Source: UPXZ01 sp047973025
GTDB taxonomy: Bacteria > Bacteroidota > Bacteroidia > Bacteroidales > Paludibacteraceae
Direction of reading: 5' to 3'
NCBI GenBank assembly: GCA_047973025.1
Contig: JBKEBE010000068.1
Location: forward strand, 1 to 30,104
Length of the DNA stretch: 30,104 nucleotides
The position numbers and the translations under genes are program-made. The notes beneath the pieces were generated by a model, which was given only the letters and a program-made list of their open reading frames with translations, was not told where the DNA came from and ran no database searches. Positions 1 through 8,391 of this stretch are shown piece after piece (the first letter of the stretch is position 1; every line of letters starts with the position of its first letter).

Positions 1-1545
1 CCGGACGACAGGCAAAGCCACTATCGCAATCGCTATTTTATCCATCAGTACAATCTTGAAACAGGTCTCACGCAACCGCTGACTTTTGGACGGAATACTG
101 CGTATATCAGCGATATAAGCAGGGATGGTAAATCGTTGCTTTTTACTACCCACATGGAAGATTTGAGTGAACGTCCGTTTCAGAAAAGTTCTTTGTTTCG
201 ATTAGATTTGCAAACGATGCAGGTGGATACTTTGTGGAAAGACGAGCGCTTCGTAAACAACGCTTCGTTTTCTCCTGACGGAAAACAGATACTGTGTACG
301 GGTGGTGCGGAAGCTTTCAGCGGCATCGGGCTGAATATCAAATCCGGACAGATTTCCAACAGCTATGACACGCAAGCTTATATCATGGATATTGCGGGCC
401 GTAAAATCAATCCTATTACCAAAAATTTCAACCCTTCCATCGAAAACACGTGGTGGAACGCGAAAGACCATCTAATTTATCTGCAGGTGGAAGAAAAAGA
501 TTGCGAACCCGTTTATCGTTTCAATCCGGCTACCAATCAGTTCCAGAAATTACCGCTTCGCGAAGAATTAACACGCAATTTTAGTCTCTCGACAAACGAT
601 TTGACAGCCACTTATGTGGGGTCGAGCACATCCAATTCCCGCAGGGCTTACCTGTTGAATTTGAAAAAGTTAGATTCTAAACTTCTTTCTGCCCCTTATT
701 CTGAAAGATTAAATAATCTTAAACTTGGCGAAGTAAAAAACTGGAATTTTCGGAGTAAGCAAGGCGATTCTATTCAAGGGAGATTTTACCTGCCACCGGA
801 TTTTGACCCGAATAAGAAATATCCGCTCATCGTCTATTATTATGGAGGAACAAGTCCTACCCAGCGTACATTTGAGACTACGTATCCGCTTCATGTCTAT
901 GCCGCAAACGACTACGTGGTTTACACACTCAATCCGAGTGGTACAACCGGTTTCGGACAGGAATTTGCCGCACGACACGTAAATGCTTGGGGCGACTATA
1001 CGGCAGATGAAATCATCGAAGGAACGAAAAAATTCGTCCAAGAGCATCCTTATGTGGATGGAACAAAAATGGGTTGCATCGGTGCTTCCTACGGCGGCTT
1101 CATGACCCAATACCTACTCACGCAGACCGATTTATTTTCGGCGGGTGTATCACATGCGGGCATCAGCTCCATTGCCAGCTACTGGGGCGAAGGATACTGG
1201 GGGTATTCCTACAGCGCGGGTGCCAGTGCCGGAAGTTATCCTTGGAACAACCAAAAACTGTACGTGGAGCATAGTCCGCTATTCAACGCAGACAAAGTTG
1301 CCACGCCGCTTTTGCTCCTTCATGGAACGGCTGATACCAACGTTCCCCCGGGTGAAAGCATCCAGATGTACACCGCCCTGAAACTGCTTGGTAAACCGGT
1401 AGAGCTGGTTATGGCAGAAGGCGAAAATCACGCCATATACGATTTTGAAAAACGAATCGGATGGAATCACACGATTTACGCCTGGTTTGCCAAATGGCTC
1501 AAGGGAGATGACAGCTGGTGGAAGGAGCTGTATCCGGAGAAGTAA
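1..1545 (+). CDS. S9-family serine peptidase (DPP-IV/prolyl oligopeptidase-like), 5'-truncated by window edge
   Basis: The reading frame is open from base 1, so the true start lies upstream; the visible part is 514 residues. Family members cleave short peptides, often after proline, and in this phylum are usually periplasmic or exported. Residues 1 to about 240 look like the end of a beta-propeller (repeated strand patterns such as SFSPDGKQILCTGG). The rest is an alpha/beta-hydrolase domain with a complete catalytic triad: Ser363 in GASYGGF, Asp445 in HGTADTNVP and His477 in EGENHAIYD. Relatives usually have 700-850 residues, so the signal peptide and most of the propeller are outside the window. 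The next gene follows after 26 bases on the same strand and may be co-transcribed. The fold and family are clear; substrate preference cannot be read from the sequence. Confidence 0.93.
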   Translation, partial: PDDRQSHYRNRYFIHQYNLETGLTQPLTFGRNTAYISDISRDGKSLLFTTHMEDLSERPFQKSSLFRLDLQTMQVDTLWKDERFVNNASFSPDGKQILCTGGAEAFSGIGLNIKSGQISNSYDTQAYIMDIAGRKINPITKNFNPSIENTWWNAKDHLIYLQVEEKDCEPVYRFNPATNQFQKLPLREELTRNFSLSTNDLTATYVGSSTSNSRRAYLLNLKKLDSKLLSAPYSERLNNLKLGEVKNWNFRSKQGDSIQGRFYLPPDFDPNKKYPLIVYYYGGTSPTQRTFETTYPLHVYAANDYVVYTLNPSGTTGFGQEFAARHVNAWGDYTADEIIEGTKKFVQEHPYVDGTKMGCIGASYGGFMTQYLLTQTDLFSAGVSHAGISSIASYWGEGYWGYSYSAGASAGSYPWNNQKLYVEHSPLFNADKVATPLLLLHGTADTNVPPGESIQMYTALKLLGKPVELVMAEGENHAIYDFEKRIGWNHTIYAWFAKWLKGDDSWWKELYPEK

Positions 1546-1571
1546 TCTAAATTTCGAGCATGAATTAGTTT

Positions 1572-3038
1572 ATGGATAACTCATCGAAAATATTTCTCTC
1601 ACTACAGAACGTTGTTCCCCGAATTGTCAATTCGCCATTCTCTAAACCGCTGAATTGGATTGCCCGGGAAGACGAGGTTTGGAGTATTTTCGGTAAAAAC
1701 GGAAGTGGCAAAACTTTGTTTTCGGAAGTAATCAGCGGAAAGTACAACTTGCTACAAGGAAAAATCACGTATCCTTTTTTTGAAAAAATAAAGCGGGAAA
1801 GTCCTGAAGGTACCTACCCGTATCTAAGACAGTACATCAAAATTGTAAGTTTCAATTCGGTCTATTCCATTGCCGATTTTCGAGAAACATATTACCAGCA
1901 ACGGTTCAACAGTACCGAAAGCGACAATTCGCCATTGGTCAGCGATTTTTTCACAGCCGAAGAGATCGGCAAAATAAGCCAATTTTACCAAATCTTTGAT
2001 TTTGATAATTTAGGAACACGCCGTTTGATTCAACTTTCGAGTGGCGAATTACGGAAATTACTGATAACCAAAGTGCTGTTCGAAAATCCCCGGATGATTA
2101 TTTTTGACAATCCTTTCATCGGATTGGATAATACTTCTCGAAAACAACTCGATGATTTTTTCTACAAATTGCAACAAAAAGCGATTCAGTTGTTTTTTTT
2201 AGTCCCATCCGCGGATGACTTGCCATCCGTTACTACGCATATTCTGGAAATGGAAAAGGGAGAAATCTGTCAAACGGAATCGGTAGAAAATTTTCATCAA
2301 GTTCGCAGTAATAAGTTCGTTGAAAGTCTACCTACTGTCATTGACTGGACTCAATTTCCCAACCAAGCGAATACAAACTTTGAAACAGCCGTGAAAATGA
2401 GTAGCGTGGACATCATTTACGGCAATCGCATCATTGCAAAAGACATTAACTGGGAAATAAAAAAGGGGGAGAAATGGGCATTGCTCGGACCAAACGGCTC
2501 GGGAAAATCAACCCTTTTGAGCTATATATTTGCCGATAATCCGCAGGCTTACAGTAAAAAATTAGTTCTTTTTGACCGAAACAGGGGTACGGGTGAAAGT
2601 ATCTGGGATATCAAAGAAAGAATTGGTTTCACATCGTCCGAGATGCACCTTTACTACCGTAAAAACGTAAGCGTTCTAAAAGTTGTCGAATCCGGTTTTT
2701 TTGACAGTATAGGCTTGTATAGACAATGCACGTCGGAACAAACCGGAATTACGGAATACGTGATGAAGGTATTGAAAATAGAACACCTTGCCGAGCATTC
2801 GTTTCTGCGTGTCTCATCCGGCGAACAACGACTAATACTTTTTGCCCGCTCGCTGGTAAAAAATCCCGATGTATTGATTCTTGACGAACCGTTTCACGGA
2901 TTGGACGACCAAAACAAGAAACGTTGCCTGCAAATCGTTGATTCTTACGGCAACCAACCCGACAAATCCATCGTCTTCGTTACCCACCGCAAAGAAGAAA
3001 TCCCTAAAATAGTCGATCGATTTATGATACTGAAATAG
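1572..3038 (+). CDS. ModF-like protein with two ABC ATPase domains
   Basis: A soluble 488-residue protein with two nucleotide-binding domains and no membrane segments. Domain 1 has Walker A GKNGSGKT (41-48), signature LSSGE (155-159) and a Walker B ending IIFDN (176-180). Domain 2 has Walker A GPNGSGKS (306-313), signature VSSGEQ (414-419), Walker B LILDE (435-439) and an H-loop His472. Length, domain order and the stretch around GESIWDIKERIGF resemble E. coli ModF (about 490 residues), whose link to molybdate transport is weak. Domain 1 has Asn180 where the catalytic glutamate is expected and Ser213 near the H-loop position, so only domain 2 looks hydrolytically complete. No permease lies nearby. 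The gene starts 26 bases after the peptidase gene and is probably in one transcript with it. Confidence 0.85.
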   Translation: MDNSSKIFLSLQNVVPRIVNSPFSKPLNWIAREDEVWSIFGKNGSGKTLFSEVISGKYNLLQGKITYPFFEKIKRESPEGTYPYLRQYIKIVSFNSVYSIADFRETYYQQRFNSTESDNSPLVSDFFTAEEIGKISQFYQIFDFDNLGTRRLIQLSSGELRKLLITKVLFENPRMIIFDNPFIGLDNTSRKQLDDFFYKLQQKAIQLFFLVPSADDLPSVTTHILEMEKGEICQTESVENFHQVRSNKFVESLPTVIDWTQFPNQANTNFETAVKMSSVDIIYGNRIIAKDINWEIKKGEKWALLGPNGSGKSTLLSYIFADNPQAYSKKLVLFDRNRGTGESIWDIKERIGFTSSEMHLYYRKNVSVLKVVESGFFDSIGLYRQCTSEQTGITEYVMKVLKIEHLAEHSFLRVSSGEQRLILFARSLVKNPDVLILDEPFHGLDDQNKKRCLQIVDSYGNQPDKSIVFVTHRKEEIPKIVDRFMILK

Positions 3039-3195
3039 AGCATGTTTGACTATTTGACAATAACTGTATAGAAGGTATCGTTCTCTAAAAAAAGAACTTG
3101 ACATTCCTCCCTTTTTTTGATCCGTGAAAAAAAATGGGTTTCAACCTAACCTCTAAATTTTAACACAAAAGCCAAAGAAATAGGAAAAAAAATGT

Positions 3196-3203
3196 TAAAT
3201 TTG
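3196..3203 (+). promoter_or_regulatory. -7 box TAAATTTG
   Basis: TAAATTTG matches the Bacteroidota TAnnTTTG -7 consensus and lies 52 bases before the start codon of the surface protein. No clear TTTG -33 element is visible at the usual spacing, so this rests on one box plus position. Confidence 0.45.
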
Positions 3204-3255
3204 AACCCTAATTTAATCAACAACTTTATGAAGTTTTACTATTAATGTTAAACAG

Positions 3256-5043
3256 ATGAAAACAACAATTTCCCTATTTGCTATTGTTATTGGATTTTTT
3301 TTGTCCGGTAGCCTTCAAGCACAAGTTACCATCGGCAGCAACGCCGAGCCGAATACCAATGCTTTATTAGACTTAAAAAATGCGTCAAATGAAAACGCAT
3401 CAACGAAAGGTCTGCTGCTCCCTCGTGTTGCACTAACTTCGACTACTGCATTTACGCCACTTACGGCACATGTGGCAGGAATGTCTGTATATAATACCGC
3501 CACAACGAGCGATGTAACTCCCGGCTACTACTACAACGATGGATCCAAATGGGTACGGATAGCCAATGCGACCCCCTATGTCGAACCATGGAATATTTCC
3601 GGGACAACCAACAAAGCTTCTGCCAATACTGAGAATGTTTACATGACCGGTAATGTGGCAATTGGCACATCAGAATCTAATTCGAATAAGTTACTAATAA
3701 AGGAAAATGCTACAACTGATAATTTATCTGTATTAAAGATACAAAGTCTGATATCCTCCGGATCGTACAGATGGATTAATATATTTAATAACATGGGGGC
3801 CGGCTCATATACTAATTTGGCTAAAGCCGGAGATTTTGGACTGATTTTTTCGGTAGATAATGCCCCGACTACGTTCTCTCCGACAAAAGGCTTTTTATTC
3901 GCTCCCCACATGAACGGCTATTCGAGTGGTATGAAATTTTTTGACAATGGTGCGGTATCCGTAAACAGCGCTACTGCCAACGAGATGTTCAACGTAAACG
4001 GCAATGTTCGAATCACTTACCTACCTATTAGTGGTACCGACTCTATACATAACGGCTTTGGTGGTGAGAACGGAAAACCTACTACCATGACCGCTAAGTT
4101 TACCGGTACCCGCACCTTGGTTGCCGATGCATCAGGGAATATCGGATCGATTGCCGGAATTATTACAGATACCGAACCATGGTATGTTTCCAACACCGTC
4201 AACCATGCTACATCCAATACGCAGAGTATCTATCAAACCGGAAGCGTGGGAATTGGTACCAACAATCCGCTCGGCAAAATCCACGTCTATTCAGAGAATG
4301 GAAAAGACGCGATTTTTTCAATGGCAAGCAACACCGCGAACGAGAAAATGGATATTGATATTTACAGATTGAGAGGTACAGACTCTGCCCCCGCCTTTGT
4401 TCAATCAGGAGATAACCTTGGAGGAATCCGGTTTAATGGTCTTACAGGCACATCGCTTGGCAGTGTACCTCCCTTTGCAACCAGTGCTAAAATAGATGTC
4501 GAAGTTGATGGTGCCTCAACCACTACATCAGCACCGGGAAGACTAAATTTTCATACCACAGCAAGCGGTTCTTCAACTCCATCAATACGCATGGTAATCA
4601 AAAATGATGGGTTTGTCGGCATTGGCACTACTACTCCCGTCAACCTCCTCCATGTTACAGCAACTACTAATCCGTTGCGATTGGATGGATTAGTCGGAGG
4701 ACTGGCTACCGATTCGGTACTCACAGTAGATGCTGCAGGCGTGGTGCGTAAAAAAACAATGTCGAGTGTTGCATCCGCTTCCACGTCGTCTATCAGAAAA
4801 GCGTCGGGAAATGTCCTTAGTACCGATTACACCATACTCGGCACAGGCAATGTAACTCTACCAAGTCCTTCCGGAGTAATTGGAAAAATGTACAATTTCG
4901 TGTATGACGGTATAAGTTTTACTGTAAACGGCTCTCTAAGGTTTGATGGCAATGTAATAACCGATTATACAATCAACAATACAGGCTCCTTAAAGAGGCT
5001 GACGGTTCAAAGTGATGGAACAAATTGGGTTATTCTTCATTAA
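3256..5043 (+). CDS. Secreted surface protein with phage-tail-fibre-like repeats, function unknown
   Basis: A 595-residue protein with a signal peptide (about residues 1-23: Lys, hydrophobic core, cleavage near LQAQ). The mature start VTIGSNAEPNTNALLDLK is a pattern I associate with Bacteroidota surface proteins whose body resembles tail-fibre or adhesin repeats. Degenerate repeats are visible: an EPW(N/Y) block with a following (V/S)xIGT motif near 110-141 and again near 307-335, and a third VGIGTTTP near 454-461. Each IGT motif is followed by a short KLLIK, KIHVY or LLHVT strand. The composition is rich in Thr, Ser, Asn and Gly, as in beta-helical fibres. I see no S74 self-cleaving chaperone domain and no obvious type IX sorting domain; the protein ends NWVILH. 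It is monocistronic, with its own promoter and a possible terminator. An adhesive or structural role is inference. Confidence 0.8.
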   Translation: MKTTISLFAIVIGFFLSGSLQAQVTIGSNAEPNTNALLDLKNASNENASTKGLLLPRVALTSTTAFTPLTAHVAGMSVYNTATTSDVTPGYYYNDGSKWVRIANATPYVEPWNISGTTNKASANTENVYMTGNVAIGTSESNSNKLLIKENATTDNLSVLKIQSLISSGSYRWINIFNNMGAGSYTNLAKAGDFGLIFSVDNAPTTFSPTKGFLFAPHMNGYSSGMKFFDNGAVSVNSATANEMFNVNGNVRITYLPISGTDSIHNGFGGENGKPTTMTAKFTGTRTLVADASGNIGSIAGIITDTEPWYVSNTVNHATSNTQSIYQTGSVGIGTNNPLGKIHVYSENGKDAIFSMASNTANEKMDIDIYRLRGTDSAPAFVQSGDNLGGIRFNGLTGTSLGSVPPFATSAKIDVEVDGASTTTSAPGRLNFHTTASGSSTPSIRMVIKNDGFVGIGTTTPVNLLHVTATTNPLRLDGLVGGLATDSVLTVDAAGVVRKKTMSSVASASTSSIRKASGNVLSTDYTILGTGNVTLPSPSGVIGKMYNFVYDGISFTVNGSLRFDGNVITDYTINNTGSLKRLTVQSDGTNWVILH

Positions 5044-5098
5044 AACGCTCTGTTTTAACGTGTATTGTATTCCATTTTGACAATCATCCGTTCTATCA

Positions 5099-5125
5099 CC
5101 TAATCGGTTAGGGCGTTCTTTTTTT
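5099..5125 (+). terminator. Possible factor-independent terminator
   Basis: A short hairpin (CCTAA, loop TCGG, TTAGG) is followed by GCGTT and a run of seven T at 5119-5125. It lies 55 bases after the surface-protein stop and before the next promoter. The stem is only 5 bp. An AT-rich hairpin at 5040-5058 (TTAAAAC/GTTTTAA) overlaps the stop codon and may contribute. Confidence 0.35.
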
Positions 5126-5158
5126 CCGTTACGCTTACGATTTACGGTTAAAAAGCAC

Positions 5159-5166
5159 TATCTTTG
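5159..5166 (+). promoter_or_regulatory. -7 box TATCTTTG
   Basis: TATCTTTG is an exact TAnnTTTG match, 68 bases before the ligase-like gene and just after the possible terminator. It is the best placed promoter for the plus-strand arm of the polysaccharide locus. No good TTTG is seen near -33. Confidence 0.5.
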
Positions 5167-5234
5167 TAGGCTTCAACAACTAAACTGTTTTCCTGATCTG
5201 TCAAAACAACTTTACCAAAGCAAGAAATTAATAC

Positions 5235-6470
5235 ATGAATGCTAATAACCTAAGGTTTTCTATTAACATTATTAATCTGACGTCTTGTTTATTGCTCATT
5301 GCTTCCTTGTTGGTTAAAAATTATGAGATTCAAAAAATATTTTATTTTTTTTTCTTTGGCAGCTATATCATTGAATTCTTTACGGATAAAAAATGGAAGA
5401 ATTTTTCATTTGATAAAAAGACGATTTACTTTTCAATTGTCTTATTTTTCTTTCTGCTCGCGCTGATTTATTATCCTTTTGATAGCTCTCAAAAATACTT
5501 TAAGTTATTGATGGAGAGACGATATCCACTATTAGGATTTTCCATTGTTGGTATTTTTGGGGTTAATCGTTTGTACCGCCTCAGGTATTTCATCGTAGCT
5601 ATTGTTGGCATTTCCGTAGCTGTCATTCTCTATCTGGTATTCTTTCAGGTAGGCATAACTCATTTGTTTCAAAATGAGGAGCTATTTAACCTAAAAAGAA
5701 TAGAATTTATCAATACGCACATGATTGTAAATTTCTATTTTAATTCCGCGATTATCGGTATCTGGTATTTGCTTTCCAAGTATTGGAAAAGAATGGGTAT
5801 CGCGGCCAAATCGAGCCTGATTGTCAGTTTATTCTTGTTTTTGTATGCTCTTTCCATTTCAGACGGGAGAACCGGATTTGTGTTTGGATTGGTAATTACC
5901 GTTGTCCTCGCTTTTATGGAATTGTGGAAAAAGAAAAAAAGATATGGATTGTTATTTGGGTTCCTCGTTCCTTGGATAGCTATCGTCTTAATTTCGTCCC
6001 ATCAGCGGATGGATGCAGACCTTATCAAATCGGAACCGAGGTTTTTTCTATGGAAATCCGGATTTGAAGTTGTAAAAGAGAAACCTGTTTTGGGGCACGG
6101 GATTAGCAGTGCACAGGAAAGATTCGATGTAGCCCGCGAGAAATACCAGACACAAGCATATAAAGAACAATGGGTAGCTAGTGAACATTTAGACAGTCAT
6201 AATCAATTTATTCAGACTTGGATGGAATTTGGACTTATCGGACTGCTGTTACTTTTGGCTGTTTATTTAGCTCCCCTTTTTCTCGTTACAAAAAGACGAA
6301 AGACACTTACCTTGTTCTTTACCGCTTTATGCATGTTTCAATCTTTTTTTGACATGTTTGTAACCGGTTTTTTCTCCGCTATATTTTGCTTGTGGTTGAT
6401 ATTTCTATTGCGTACCGGAGAAAATGATGAGCAAACTAATTCTAAAAAATTATTTACCCTCGACAAATGA
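5235..6470 (+). CDS. O-antigen ligase/polymerase (WaaL/Wzy-like) integral membrane protein
   Basis: A 411-residue, very hydrophobic protein with about 11-12 predicted membrane spans. It has the hallmark of the O-antigen ligase superfamily: a large periplasmic loop before the last spans (about residues 255-331) containing GHGISSAQERF (288-298) and SHNQFIQTW (321-329), with His322 the likely catalytic position. An SDGRTG motif (209-214) matches the conserved Arg-containing loop. Such proteins join undecaprenyl-linked glycans to lipid A-core (WaaL), to each other (Wzy) or to proteins (PglL-like); sequence alone does not separate these. It overlaps the following glycosyltransferase by ATGA, so the two are translationally coupled. 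It is the first gene of the plus-strand arm of the locus. Confidence 0.88.
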   Translation: MNANNLRFSINIINLTSCLLLIASLLVKNYEIQKIFYFFFFGSYIIEFFTDKKWKNFSFDKKTIYFSIVLFFFLLALIYYPFDSSQKYFKLLMERRYPLLGFSIVGIFGVNRLYRLRYFIVAIVGISVAVILYLVFFQVGITHLFQNEELFNLKRIEFINTHMIVNFYFNSAIIGIWYLLSKYWKRMGIAAKSSLIVSLFLFLYALSISDGRTGFVFGLVITVVLAFMELWKKKKRYGLLFGFLVPWIAIVLISSHQRMDADLIKSEPRFFLWKSGFEVVKEKPVLGHGISSAQERFDVAREKYQTQAYKEQWVASEHLDSHNQFIQTWMEFGLIGLLLLLAVYLAPLFLVTKRRKTLTLFFTALCMFQSFFDMFVTGFFSAIFCLWLIFLLRTGENDEQTNSKKLFTLDK

Positions 6471-7306
6471 AGCAGATCGCGGCAATAACCATGGCTCGCA
6501 ACGACGAGTTTTTTCTTAATCGTTGGATTGACTACTACGGCAAACAATTGGGTGAAGAAAATTTATTTATTTACTTGGATGGAGAAGACCAGCCTGTCCC
6601 GGCACATGCTAAAAAAGCGCTTGTAATTCACGAAAAAAGAGTAGCGGAACACGTGGTAAAAGCGGAAAAAAGACGATTAGGTTTTTTATCGGAAGTAGCA
6701 GCGGATTTATTAAAAGAAGGATATGAACTAATTATAGGCGTGGACGCGGACGAATTTTTGGTGGTAGATCCGAGCTTACAAACCACACTTAAAGAATATT
6801 TAAGCACGTTGGATGTAAAAACATCTGTTTCCGGCTTAGGAATGGACGTAGGACAACATTTGGACACCGAAAAAACGTTGGATTTAACTCTTCCGTTTTT
6901 AACGCAACGCGAATACGCTTTTCTATCGCCACGCTACACCAAGCCATCGGTCATTTGTAAGCCGCTTCAATGGGGTTCAGGGTTTCACCGAATTAAAGGA
7001 GAAAATTTTAAAATTGACCCCAATCTGTATCTTTTCCATTTTGGTTCCGTGGATTTTGAGATGATACAAGAACGCTTCCAGGATAAAGACCGCATGGCAA
7101 CCGGACGCAAAAAACACATTATGAAACGCGCCCGGACCATAACTTTGGTTACAAAAAGCAAAGCCAAAAACGGCGATAAATTTTTACCCTTGGCAAGAAA
7201 AATTCAAACGCTGTGCCGACCAATTTTTGCGTGGAACAAGCCGACAATGGCAGGTTGGAAACTGATAGTAAAAATCCCTGAAAGGTTTAAAAAAATAGAA
7301 TTGTGA
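6467..7306 (+). CDS. Glycosyltransferase, GT2/GT92-like (Glyco_tranf_2_4 type)
   Basis: A 279-residue soluble protein without signal peptide or membrane span. The N-terminus AAITMARNDEFFLNRWIDYY is the opening of this GT-A-fold family, in which the RNDE segment is strongly conserved. VDADEF at 92-97 supplies the metal-binding DxD (Asp93-Asp95). A later H-F-G-S-V-D segment near 204-210 fits the C-terminal part of the fold. The C-terminus is basic (Lys/Arg rich), suggesting peripheral membrane association. The start codon overlaps the stop of the ligase-like gene by 4 bases. It likely adds one sugar in the cytoplasmic assembly of the glycan handled by that protein. Donor and acceptor are not predictable. 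Confidence 0.85.
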   Translation: MKQIAAITMARNDEFFLNRWIDYYGKQLGEENLFIYLDGEDQPVPAHAKKALVIHEKRVAEHVVKAEKRRLGFLSEVAADLLKEGYELIIGVDADEFLVVDPSLQTTLKEYLSTLDVKTSVSGLGMDVGQHLDTEKTLDLTLPFLTQREYAFLSPRYTKPSVICKPLQWGSGFHRIKGENFKIDPNLYLFHFGSVDFEMIQERFQDKDRMATGRKKHIMKRARTITLVTKSKAKNGDKFLPLARKIQTLCRPIFAWNKPTMAGWKLIVKIPERFKKIEL

Positions 7307-7308
7307 AA

Positions 7309-7404
7309 ATGAATAAAAAGCTAAAACTTACTATTGTTCGATTCTTCAATGCTTGTGGATTGAGAGAAAGAAGCAAAAAGTATATGGCATTGGAACTAAA
7401 ATAA
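7309..7404 (+). CDS. Possible 31-residue basic peptide downstream of glycosyltransferase
   Basis: An ATG two bases after the preceding stop opens a 31-codon frame ending in TAA. The product begins MNKKLKLTIVRFF, is strongly basic and has one Cys. Tight spacing to the glycosyltransferase is the main argument for translation. It resembles no protein I know and could be a chance frame or a remnant of a longer gene lost at the convergent junction. Confidence 0.3.
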   Translation: MNKKLKLTIVRFFNACGLRERSKKYMALELK

Positions 7405-7437
7405 TGTATCCTTCAAGTTTTCCGATGTTTGCGGCAA

Positions 7438-7473
7438 AAATAAATAATGTTTCTTTTGAAAGAGTATTTATTT
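7438..7473. terminator. AT-rich bidirectional hairpin between convergent polysaccharide operons
   Basis: AAATAAATA (7438-7446) pairs with TATTTATTT (7465-7473), and an inner TCTTT/AAAGA pair forms the tip. It lies exactly where the plus-strand and minus-strand arms converge and overlaps the stop codon of the minus-strand gene. The stem is AT-only on the outside, so the call rests on position as much as stability. Confidence 0.4.
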
Positions 7474-8391
7474 AATGAACTGCACACGTAATTTTCTATT
7501 GGAGTTAAATATTTGCTCGAAAAGAATCTTCAAACGCAAAAACCTCAATACCTTTACCGAACTGGCTGTATTTAAGTGTTTTGCATAGTAAATCGCCGTA
7601 TCGATAATTTCTTTCTCTTCAAATCCGTTTCGCGCTAATCTGCGTATAAATTTCTCCAAACTAATTCGTTGTATCTCATCAATATTCCGGTAAATTTCTT
7701 CCGAAATTCCATCGCTAAATAGAGGTAAATTCTTCTCCCATTTCTTGTATATTTCTATCAGATTTCGGCAATATTGATTATTTCTATCTCCTGGCGAGAA
7801 ATGCTCTAAAAGAATGTCATACGCAACATAATTCTTATAACCTGCTACAGCCGATTGAACACAAATGTCAAAATCATAGCCGTGAAATCCGATAAGGTTT
7901 TCATCAAATCGGATGTGCGAAAACATATCACGCCTCATTGCCAGAAAAACACCATCTAAAAGTAACGCAGGTTTAAGCGTTCCGTTAAAATCATTCGGTT
8001 CTTTAATATAATATTTCTTTTTGATATTCCATTTTTTTCGATGTTGAATCATGTACATATTTTTTCTGCCAACCGACCAGGTTGGAGATGGTATTTTTGT
8101 CATCATTATACCGCCCGCGATACCAATAATCCCTGTTTCTTTATCCAGAATGTGATTAATCAGATTTTTTCCCCAATTCTCAGTTTTGAAAAGTACATCT
8201 TCGTGAACAAAACACAGATAAGGATTTTTACTTAACTCAGCACCTTTGTTGTATGCTGAAAAAATAGAATAATCATTATTCGAATTATCAACAACAACAA
8301 GCTCATAATCAACACCTATTGTCTTTTTTATATTCTCCTTTAATGGTGTTGAAATATCTGGTTTTCTCGAACAAATAATAATTGAAATCAT
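7468..8391 (-). CDS. Glycosyltransferase, GT2-like (Glyco_tranf_2_5 type)
   Basis: A 307-residue protein. It starts MISIIICSRKP, then YELVVVDNSNNDYSIFSAYNKG, typical of the GT-A family that reads 'VDNS...AYN.G'. HEDV at 63-66 stands where GT2 enzymes have DxD, as is usual for this subgroup. GFHGYDFDIC near 168-177 is the acceptor-side conserved segment with acidic residues. No signal peptide or membrane span is present. The gene is last in a minus-strand operon and overlaps the upstream glycosyltransferase by ATGA (8388-8391). The C-terminal 100 residues are helical and basic. It should act in the cytoplasm on the same glycan as its neighbours; linkage and sugar are unknown. Confidence 0.85.
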   Translation of the reverse strand: MISIIICSRKPDISTPLKENIKKTIGVDYELVVVDNSNNDYSIFSAYNKGAELSKNPYLCFVHEDVLFKTENWGKNLINHILDKETGIIGIAGGIMMTKIPSPTWSVGRKNMYMIQHRKKWNIKKKYYIKEPNDFNGTLKPALLLDGVFLAMRRDMFSHIRFDENLIGFHGYDFDICVQSAVAGYKNYVAYDILLEHFSPGDRNNQYCRNLIEIYKKWEKNLPLFSDGISEEIYRNIDEIQRISLEKFIRRLARNGFEEKEIIDTAIYYAKHLNTASSVKVLRFLRLKILFEQIFNSNRKLRVQFIK

